Assembly (NCBI GenBank): GCA_964019055.1
Contig: OZ025222.1
Coordinates: forward strand, 1,657,501 to 1,721,500
Source: Anthopleura xanthogrammica
Taxonomy: Eukaryota; Cnidaria; Anthozoa; Actiniaria; Actiniidae
DNA length: 64,000 nt
Direction: 5' to 3'
The notes under the pieces were generated by a model. That model searched no databases and was not told the DNA's origin. It saw only the letters and a list, made by a program, of their open reading frames with translations. Made by a program: the position numbers and the translations under genes. Shown piece by piece: positions 56,701-64,000 of this stretch. Positions within the stretch are counted from its first letter, which is position 1; each line of letters starts with the position of its first letter.

Positions 56701-59700
56701 GGAGAAGCATTAGGAGAAGACCCACGCTGTGGACTATGACTTGACGCCAAGGTAGCCCATGGGTCTTTAGGTGTGAAGCTGTCGTAATCATCTTCATCAT
56801 ACCTTGGATTATGAACAAAGGTAATCAATATGAGAATTGCATAATGAATGTTAATGTCGAGGCTACTGTCAATGTTCACACAATTTGACAAAATAGGTTT
56901 TGGTGGATGTTAATCAGAGTGTTTCCATCTCAGTTAAGGTTCATTGTTTGAATGAATGAGGTGCTTATTTGAGGGTGGCACTCTTTAAGAATTTTACTCA
57001 TGTGCAGCTTATACTCTGCGGCAGCATTCAATTTGGAGAGGTGCTCAATCAGGGGCGGCACTCAATTCAGGGTTAGGGCTTAATTGGGAGTGGCGCTTAA
57101 TTGGGAGTGGCGCTTAATTGGGAGCAGCACTTAATGTGGAGCAGCACTCGATTGAGGGCTGCTCTTAATAGGGGGGCACTTAATCAGAGGTGGCCCTTAT
57201 TTGGGGGGGATGCTTAATCGGGAGGGCGGTGCTTAGTGGGGGGCAGTTCTTAATCTAATAAATACAATATTGATTTAGAATGGTCATGTAAATGTACCTC
57301 AATCCAAAGCTCCGCTGTGGATCTGGGCCATTTCCATTGCCATATTCATGATCAAACAGTGCTCTCTCTTCATTCTCCCTAATAAACACGTCATTCAGGC
57401 CACGCCCATGTACATGGGTCGGCAGTTTAGCTCCATAGTTTGGTCTTCCTTGCCAGTTCATTGCATGATGTGGTGGGGAGTTCCGCGGCATGGGTGGGGA
57501 GTTCCGCAGCATTGGGCCATGGCCAGTGTGACCAAAATCCTGAAAAGGTTTTTAATATCAAAATCATTCGATCACCAAGTTTTGTTGAGAATGACGATGA
57601 TGGTGGTAGTAAAAATTTAATTTTTTTTTCAAAATCAAAAATAAAATGTTAAAAAAAAGTTGGTGTAAAAATGATGATGGTGTATAAATGAATGATGATT
57701 GAGCAGTTTTTGTAGGTACTTGAAAAACTTACAGTACTGACCACACCTTGCCGTGACCGTGTCCGTGCTGTGTATGAAAGCATTTGACATTCGGTGCCGT
57801 GTGCCGTGACTTAAATTCACACCCATACAAAATCTGCTCTTATGATAGTAGTGGTAGTCATGGTGATAATGGTGAAGGTGGGTGATGTGGACAACTTTAT
57901 AGAACATTAAAACTAATCATACCTGCCATGCCTCCTGTCTGATTTGATAGATTGTTTTTGGACCAACGTCTTGGACTGCTTTACGGGGAATCCACTGAAA
58001 AGAATTTAATGACAATAAGCAAATATTAGGTCCATTTATACAGGCCAGTGTCACCTCTTGCATAAGAACATAAAACACAAACTGACTGTATAAAAGGTAC
58101 AAAATTTCTGTTCATGTCTTATTTTTGGTACGAAACCTTTGGTACAGGTTGTTCTAAGTTAAGAGACATGCCTCAAATAAATAAAGAATAAATATATCAA
58201 ATACATATATATATACCAACCTTGTGCTGTCTTAGCTCTAGAGCATCTTGCATCATGAATCGTATTCTTGCTGGGAGATCAGGTCTACTCATGATCTGTT
58301 TAATACGTTCAAAGTACTGGTCCACCAATGGCTAGACAACAAAACAAATGATACATCAGACAAAGATATTTAAATAGATCAATAAATAAATAGTGCGAGA
58401 TCTCCTCAATATAACGCTAACTCAGACATTTCAACAGCTTGTTGTGAAATTATTTTTTTGCTGCTGTCAATCAAAACTAATCAGTCGGTACCTTTTATAT
58501 TTTTGACTGGCGGCAGTGAAAAAACAAAAATTCCAACAGGAAACTCGCAACTACCAAGTTCGCAGAATATTGAGAATAGAAGTAATGTGAGTGTAATATC
58601 TAATAGACTGTTTTAGCTTGTGTGTAATTGTCTTCCCATTTCAGACCATGTGTCATTCCCTAGAGTATCATTTGTTTGATTAACGGTTGCACATGAGAAG
58701 ACACACAGATATGGATACAACTCAAACAAAGAATCTTATTCTCAAGAGAATGAGACATGGGGCGCTTTCCATTAGAAAAAAATTCCGAAAATTGAATCGG
58801 TTTTAGTTTCTGGAATGCTCTCTTGTTAAATGGAAAGCTCCACACTGAAAAAGTCACATGCTAACTAACACAGGTAGCCCACAGACCGATACATGTCATT
58901 TCAAAATAGCGGATGGTTTGAACATTTTCCTAGCTTTGGAACAGGATGATTCCGACGTTCTTAATTATGGAAATGATTTAAAATGGAAAGGTAAATTTTC
59001 GAAATTTCCACTTTTCCACTGTTTGGACAAGCTCAAAAGGTTGTCCTAAATTTCCGAAAATGTTTGCCAGGAATCCGAAAATGTTCACCGGGAACTGTCG
59101 CGTTCCATTTGATTTCCGAACAGAATTTCCGGAATTTTCTTCTAATGGAAAGCGCCAATGGTCAGAAATAGGAAAACATTATGCTATAAGGGGCTATTGA
59201 TGATATTCTATATAATTTATTATGGACCTCTGCAAGCAGTACCTTAGCTTTGTGCACATCAATTCTTGGTCCCACTGTCTTCATCAAGTGACAGAGACAT
59301 TCCATGTCTTCCGACGTGTCGGCCACAGATGCACGCTTCTTTTTGTCCAATAACTGTAACCATGGCATCAAAAAGAAACATTCAGAACAAAGTTGATGGT
59401 CCAAACTCTATCATATATGCGCAGACCTGTGCATTATTAATGGTTCCGTCTCTCCTTAAACTCTGATCGCAGAAAATTGGTTGTAATTTGTTTATGTCTT
59501 AACTATTCCATAAAAATTAAGAAAAGTGCACCATTACTTTATATAATTACTTTGCAGTGGTGATTATCGATGACAAGTTTTTTTCATCTCAGTTGTAACA
59601 ATGAATTATGAATGAAGTAGACAAAACTATTCACCTGTTTAATACATCTATGTAGGATGGTCTCATGCAGTATATCAAACTTTGCCAGCTCACCTGAAAA

Positions 59701-62227
59701 AATAAAATAAAATAAACATATAGACTAATATAGACCCATTTGAAAAATGGCCAGTTCTAATGCCTCAAGAGGAACAAAACATGCCAATTCCAGAGAGCCT
59801 TGGTATTGTGCTAGAATTTCAATATCTCAAACATGGCCTATTCCAAGGTGTGGAACCCTTACTTACTTACTTACTTACCAATAAACCTGATATTGCCCAA
59901 CATTTTCCTTTTGGTGCTACACCTCTGTTCTTCCTCTTCTTGTGTGAGCGGGCCATCTTTCTTATCAAAAGCTACGATAAAACCACAATTACCAGAATTA
60001 ATGCAGTTTCAAAATAAAGTTGTGGACACATATTGCGATTTTTCATGCAATTTTGCAAAAACTAGATTGCACCGTGTGACTGTGCTATTTTGCTTCTACT
60101 TTTTGCAATGCAATGTTGCACTGGTGGTCACACAGTGCTATCTCTAATTTTGGCGACATTGAGGAGCATGCAACGTTGCATGAAAATCAAATCGTATATT
60201 GCTTCACACTGCTGCAAGTTTGATCCCCTTGGTTTCCTCTGGTCTTTTGGGTACTTTCTTTTGATTGCATGACCATTTGAAATGACGTTCCCATTTCATT
60301 TACACAGAAGGGCACAAGTAAAAGTTTATGTCAGATGCAACTGGTAACAATCCCCTCTAAATAAAATACTTTACTTATACTTTATTCCAATACCTTGACT
60401 AGCCTTGGATCTGTTGTTAAACTCTTCTTCACACTGTTTGAGTAGCAAACGTCGGAATGTCTGAAAATATCATTGAACGAATGCAATGTTTATATAATAC
60501 AGGCATGCATGTGCTACATAAGCAGGGATCTTCTCATGGTTCTCTGGTTTTCTCCCAAAAAATCCTAATATTCAAGCTAAGATCCAATTCAACCTGAGAG
60601 TTAGCCATGATCTGACTTTGATCAGCCCAGAGGTTGTTTCAGGGTTCAATCTGTGAGTTAGCCATAATCTGACTTTGATCAGCCCAGAGGTTGTTTTAGG
60701 GTTCAATCTGTGAGTTAGCCATGCTCTGACTTTGATCAGCCCAGAGGTTGTTTCAGGGTTCAATCTGTGAGTTAGCCATGCTCTGACTTTGATCAGCCCA
60801 GAGGTTGTTTCAGGGTTCAATTTGTGAGTTAGCCATTCCCTGACTTTGATCGGCCCAGAGGTTGTTTCAGGGTATCAATCTGTGAGTTAGCCATTCCCTG
60901 ACTTAGATCAGCCCAGGGTTGTTTCAGGGTATCAATCTGTGAGTTAGCCGAGCCCTGACTTAGATCAACCTATACAGTCGGAGGTTAACTGTTTGAGGGT
61001 TCAAAAAAATTTGAAGGTTTCAATCTATAATATCAATTTATATTACTTACCGAATTGCCAGTTTTTCCAGGATCGTCAAAGTTTGGTGCCTCTTCACTGA
61101 GCCGCAGGCACAGCTGGGCATACATGGAACTGTACTTCGGTTCATCTAGAGCTTTCTCAAACACCAACAGAATAACTCCCTTCAAGATGTACTTTGTCTC
61201 AATGCCAACATTTAGTAGATCATAAAACAACTTATCAAATTTATCAGGTGTTAGTTTGTTAAGAACCCTGCAAAAAAAAAAAGGAACACATTTTTTAACC
61301 TTGAGTAGCATGTACACTCTATCTTTTTTCATTCTTTGTTTATGCTCATGTGAGCATCTTCCCATCCAACATGTGTAATATAAATATTAGAGGCCAAAAA
61401 TACTGACCATTTTTCTTTGTTTAATTTTGACATAATGATGATGATCTGATAGACATTTTAGTTTATTTTCCTCTGGGCTTGAGGGAAATTTTTTTACCAA
61501 AATTATTCATAGAAAAACGTTATAGAAAAAAGAGCTGTAGATTTTACTATTCATTAAATTTTTAAAAGATCGTTTTTAAGGTATTTAATATTTCTGGGGA
61601 AGATCAAATCTAATTTCAAACTCTGTCAGCAAAAGGCTCATAAATAATAAAACCAGATGCTCTATTTTCAAGCAATATTACAAATTTATTCTGGATTATA
61701 CATGTAAAAAGCTTATAAGATCTAAAAATAATATTTTCGAGAATTTTGTCACATGCATTTATTTGAAACACGAAACGGAAAAACACTATTCAAATGAATA
61801 TTTAACAGAATAGAACCAAAGAACCAAAATATAAAGACCTTTTTGCAGGTGTAGAAAATAATTATAACGTTGAATCGAATATTTTTTGACTACGAAATTC
61901 GGTTTTTGTCGCTGCGTCGTCGAGGATAGTAACGACGAATCTTATCTTTTTGTCGCATTCCTAGAAGCGTTTTTTGAAGAAAAAGGAATTTTATTACAAG
62001 TTTTAAGACTGAGGAAAGAAAGAGTGGTTTATGAAGGGAGCTTACCCTCGAACGCTGCGGAAAACCAACTCATTTTCATCTCTATAAGGTGAGCGATTGT
62101 ACGGAGGTGTCCATCTTGTTGTACTCTCAACAGAAGAAGCAGCATTTGACCCAGGAGTTGGCTGCGATTTAGGACCCGTCGTTCTCACTCCCGGAAAATC
62201 TAAAGACTTTCCTCTTTGTCCTTCCAC
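50562..62227 (-). CDS. EIF4G2: Eukaryotic translation initiation factor 4 gamma 2 (DAP5/NAT1/p97)
   Basis: Scaffold for cap-independent and alternative translation initiation; binds eIF3, eIF4A and eIF2beta but lacks the eIF4E and PABP sites of eIF4G1. Twenty-five coding exons in phase: 62227-62046, 61267-61051, 60460-60394, 59971-59879, 59693-59635, 59353-59243, 58331-58221, 57994-57923, 57539-57298, 56802-56675, 56550-56501, 56067-55987, 55615-55520, 55301-55222, 54788-54656, 54581-54483, 54190-54089, 53947-53890, 53353-53307, 52447-52290, 52139-52028, 51783-51742, 51665-51611, 51199-51078, 50627-50562; 860 residues (human 907). Order: MIF4G (from VRGVLNKLTPDKFDKL, residues about 58-290), linker with WIPRKAVQDVGPKTI and ISLRPA, MA3 (about 500-625), W2 (about 660-860) with EEEAFVKWKED and the end WLTWLETADEEGSESEPE. 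No Tyr-x4-Leu eIF4E motif precedes MIF4G. The first codon is GTG in the context ACAAAAGTGG; no in-frame ATG precedes it after the TGA 39 bp upstream. Confidence 0.97.
50668..50759. repeat. 92-bp hairpin in the last eIF4G2 intron
   Basis: Arms of 43 bp from TATGAAATGTATATGTGATC and its complement, with a loop of six A. The only difference between arms is one G that can pair as G-U in plus-strand RNA. It lies 40 bp from the acceptor of the last coding exon. Confidence 0.95.
51320..51410. repeat. GGA-rich tract
   Basis: (GAGGAG)n then (GAAAGAGGA)n in an eIF4G2 intron. Confidence 0.9.
52531..52706. mobile_element. MITE-B copy, decayed
   Basis: Left AATGTTTTCCATTTCAGACC and right GGTCTGAAATTAATGCGAAAA arms with small indels. 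CATTATGCCCACGC marks the right end and a second CATTACACTCAAGC follows. It lies in the eIF4G2 intron between 52447 and 53307. Confidence 0.85.
52752..52937. mobile_element. MITE-D copy, decayed
   Basis: Starts GCAGGGCTTGAAATAGAAAA, ends near TCGAGCCCTGATTAG. Inner GGCCAGACAG and TGGCCATTGGCAGG are consistent with the family at 41788. Confidence 0.65.
53496..53792. repeat. (TGAA)n microsatellite
   Basis: About 60 near-perfect (TGAA) units flanked by (TAAA) and (GAAA) variants, in an eIF4G2 intron. Confidence 0.98.
54243..54425 (+). mobile_element. tRNA-derived SINE, second subfamily
   Basis: The head has GAGTGGCGTAGCAGTGAGAG (A-box region) and CCGGGTTTGAGTCCTGCC (B-box region). The body TCAAGGGTTTATCTGGGTCC resembles the other SINE family but the 57-bp tail is absent. 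It lies in the eIF4G2 intron between 54190 and 54483. Confidence 0.75.
57000..57250. repeat. Degenerate short tandem repeat of GGGAGTGGCGCTTAATT type
   Basis: About twelve imperfect units of roughly 17-21 bp, each with (C/G)TTAAT and GGGG or GGAG blocks. It lies in the eIF4G2 intron after exon 57298. Confidence 0.85.
58603..59192. mobile_element. MITE-B copy split by a nested insertion
   Basis: The left arm (CTTCCCATTTCAGACCATGT, to 58760) and the right arm (GGTCAGAAATAGGAAAACAT, from 59157) belong to one MITE-B. The element at 58761-59156 interrupts it inside the right arm. It lies in the eIF4G2 intron between 58331 and 59243. Confidence 0.9.
58761..59156. mobile_element. 396-bp MITE nested inside MITE-B
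   Basis: Perfect 17-bp terminal inverted repeats GGCGCTTTCCATTAGAA. The flanks CATGG and AATGG suggest a short duplication of ATGG. The interior repeats TTTCCGAA and GGAATTTCC motifs and has no coding potential. Confidence 0.9.
60025..60208. mobile_element. MITE-C copy 3
   Basis: GCGATTTTTCATGCAATTTTGC near the left and GCAACGTTGCATGAAAATC near the right, with GCACTGGTGGTCACACAGTG in the centre, matching the copies at 4978 and 44588. Confidence 0.75.
60590..60975 (+). mobile_element. Headless SINE tail array, about seven 57-bp units
   Basis: CAGCCCAGAGGTTGTTT recurs at about 60625, 60682, 60739, 60796, 60853 and 60910 with the usual CTGTGAGTTAGCCAT partner. No tRNA-like head is present. Most units are very similar, so amplification is recent or homogenised. 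It lies in the eIF4G2 intron between 60460 and 61051. Confidence 0.85.
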
Positions 62228-62255
62228 TTTTGTAGCTTTATGCGGGTCCTTTGGG

Positions 62256-62273
62256 TCAATAATTCAAGAACAT
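62256..62273 (-). promoter_or_regulatory. Five-codon upstream ORF before the eIF4G2 GUG start
   Basis: ATG TTC TTG AAT TAT TGA, out of frame with the GUG start and ending 28 bp before it. A polypyrimidine stretch and CAG lie 7 bp upstream of this ATG (TTTTTCTTCAG), so a 5' UTR intron may end there, and the uORF would still be in the mRNA. Confidence 0.6.
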
Positions 62274-63093
62274 AGAAAACCTGAAGAAAAACGACACTGA
62301 TGAAAAATTGGAACATAGAGACAAAAGCGGCGACACTCGATGACACAACCTTCAAATTTCGCATTTAAAAACGACATGTAAACACGGATAATAGATGTAA
62401 AAGCCAAGATTAAGTATTAAAGGTGGTAAATGCGTGATTTTCTTACCAAGAAAAGGAGATGAGAGTTTTAAAAGCGTCTTTTTTTCTCCTCGTATTTTTC
62501 TTGGTTTACTTGGTTTTCAGCTTGACTTCTTTAGATTAATTCCCACAATGCATCCGGCTTTTGCACGCTGTGCCAAGAAACCAAGCCTGATACAGGGAAC
62601 CCATGACACGGTAACGCCCGATTTTCCTGCCTTTTCCCTATTTTAACTTTTTTCAAAATATTTTTCCTCCAAATCGTTAATTTTTTTTTCAAATTACATA
62701 ACAAAAGGGGCCTCATCCAAGAGCCACAAGGGGTGAAATATAAAATGGCCATTGTCCAGATACTGGTTTGTTTTTTTTCTTCATTTTTTTCCGGCCTCTC
62801 TTTTCCTTTCGTTTATCTTTTTTCTTTTGCTTTTCATTGCGCAAAGATTGCTGCCACTAGTTTTATCACTAATTCTAGGGGGTATATTAGGTTTGTAAAG
62901 GGAGCAACTAAAATGATGTCATCTTTTACTTTGCTTCCGTCCCGTAGATTCAAAACTGTGATGTTGTTTTAGAGCGTGCTTACTAAGTGACAATAAATGA
63001 GAAAGATAAAAACAAAAGCTAAAAACGAGAGAATTGGAGCAAATTTCAATGTACATATTTTCTAGATTGTCAATGATCATGTAGTCTCCTTTG

Positions 63094-63135
63094 CAGCCGT
63101 TCTTAGGGGGGAGAGACCGACACTAAGAACGGCTG
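63094..63135. promoter_or_regulatory. 13-bp perfect inverted repeat
   Basis: CAGCCGTTCTTAG and CTAAGAACGGCTG separated by 16 bp. Function unknown; either a paired protein-binding site or a remnant of a small foldback element. Confidence 0.6.
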
Positions 63136-63394
63136 GAAAAAGAGACTGATGATGAGGAGAAAATGCCCAACCCCTTCCCCCTCGACATATTCGTGCTCCA
63201 CTTAGAACCAAAATTCGGGGGAAAAGAGCGAAATGAAAAACAAAAGAGCAAGACAGATGTCCACACTTTTTTTTATCGAAAACAAAATTTTAGGGAGAGG
63301 AAATAACAGAATAATGCACAAAGATAATATCCACGTGACCCGCTATTCTCCCTTCCAGGTTGATGCACTGAGCGCATATTATGGTCTAGGTATG

Positions 63395-63402
63395 TGACGT
63401 CA
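63395..63402. promoter_or_regulatory. CRE-like palindrome TGACGTCA
   Basis: Exact full CRE, 45 bp before the caprin ATG, compatible with a CREB/ATF-bound promoter. GTGACGTCA also occurs in MITE-A, so the site may derive from a transposon fragment. Confidence 0.45.
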
Positions 63403-63446
63403 AAGCACATGTGCACAGAACACGGCGGTAACAAGTTCTTCATAGT

Positions 63447-63761
63447 ATGCCAATCGCTTCATCGAAATCTTCCAATTCCGTTTTGATAATGGAAGGCAAC
63501 GACATTACCAAATCTGGTCTTCTCTTGGTTGAGAAGAAAGTCCGAAATTTGGAAAAACGAAAGGTATGGATTTTAATGGCAAAGCTTTGATCGTGTTTTC
63601 TGAGAACGAAATGTAAGGAGTTTTGACACATGGGCCATTGCTAAGACGATTTGCAGCCTTATGTCTGTTCTTTGAATTCGATTTGTTCGTAATTACAGAT
63701 TAAGCTTGATGCCTACAAGAAGCAAATGGATGATGGAATGAAACTCAACGAGGATCAGATG
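63447..63761 (+). CDS. CAPRIN: Caprin homologue, first two coding exons (3' part beyond the window)
   Basis: Caprins are RNA-binding proteins of stress granules and mRNP particles that partner with G3BP and FMRP. Exon 1 63447-63563 (39 codons) ends AAG before GTATGG; exon 2 63699-63761 (21 codons) ends at GATCAGATG before GTAAGG; both are phase 0. The peptide VEKKVRNLEKRK followed by IKLDAYKKQMDDG and LNEDQM matches the start of the conserved caprin homology region, where human CAPRIN1 has a colinear LysArg-rich coiled segment. The start is the first in-frame ATG (context AGTATGC, weak); a second in-frame ATG 14 codons later has a better context. The rest of the gene lies to the right of the window. 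Confidence 0.82.
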
Positions 63762-64000
63762 GTAAGGGAAAGATTGCTGAGTTTAGAATTGGGTGTGAGG
63801 GATGGATGACTTAACCCGACGAAACTCGTCATACTCCTCTTGTGGACTACAATAAACTCCGATCTCTCGCATCTCTAGCTACAGCTTGTATTCCCTCCCA
63901 TCTCGCTCTGTTTAACGAAAATAAAGTCGTATAATACGATAACTATTTTCTCTATTACCGACTTTTTAGAATGTGTCCCGAATTATTCTGGGATCGTGTT

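Larger units (their letters stand above)
62300..63446. other. Shared divergent upstream region of eIF4G2 and caprin
   Basis: No convincing ORF. It should contain both promoters and 5' UTR exons. It includes a 13-bp perfect hairpin (63094-63135) and a CRE palindrome (63395-63402). Confidence 0.6.

Noticed and set aside
60572..60820. 82-codon minus-strand frame with a 19-residue repeat
   Set aside because: It is the reverse reading of the 57-bp SINE tail array; the same unit is out of frame or broken at the other loci.
62434..62972. Frames of 60-80 codons between eIF4G2 and caprin
   Set aside because: Low-complexity Phe/Ser-rich, no motifs, no splice context; likely promoter and UTR DNA.

Overview
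This is eukaryotic nuclear DNA from an animal. Genes are split by short introns with GT..AG borders, intergenic DNA is AT-rich, and small inverted-repeat transposons, tRNA-derived SINEs and microsatellites are abundant. The gene set (Zic, ethanolamine kinase, YOD1, hexosaminidase D, eIF4G2/DAP5, caprin) and the style of the repeats suggest a non-bilaterian metazoan, most likely an anthozoan cnidarian (sea anemone or coral). The species call is inference. One assembly gap of 200 N lies at 17848-18047.

Layout. 1-2.3 kb: two satellite-like tandem arrays, the first arranged head-to-head as a giant inverted repeat. 2.4-11.9 kb, minus strand: a hexosaminidase-D-like GH20 gene, 14 exons found, first exon not found, introns packed with MITEs. 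12-17.3 kb: repeats and one small unrecognised ORF. 17.3-34.9 kb: gene-poor, holding only a single-exon Zic transcription factor (23.4-24.9 kb, minus). 34.9-38.7 kb, plus: ethanolamine kinase, 7 exons, complete. 40.8-45.4 kb, plus: YOD1/OTU1 deubiquitinase, 8 exons, complete. 47.0-47.6 kb, minus: an intronless protein with a possible FAIM-like beta domain and two membrane helices. 50.6-62.2 kb, minus: eIF4G2 (DAP5/NAT1), 25 coding exons, complete, apparently started by GUG. 63.4 kb to the end, plus: first two exons of a caprin homologue, divergent from eIF4G2.

Exon models were built by reading both strands and requiring splice sites, unbroken reading phase and colinearity with the known family. 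Every junction listed for the four multi-exon genes keeps phase. Most of these genes are unrelated housekeeping genes. The one pairing with a shared theme is eIF4G2 and caprin, both mRNA translation factors, sharing a 1.2 kb divergent upstream region.

The repeats are the most unusual part of the window: a MITE family with at least seven copies, one carrying a second MITE inside it; MITE arms amplified in tandem; SINEs whose tail grows as a 57-bp tandem repeat; long near-perfect hairpins in introns; and a 550-bp cluster of six exact NF-kB-type sites upstream of the FAIM-like gene. I saw no evidence of a prokaryote-type defence or mobile gene system.
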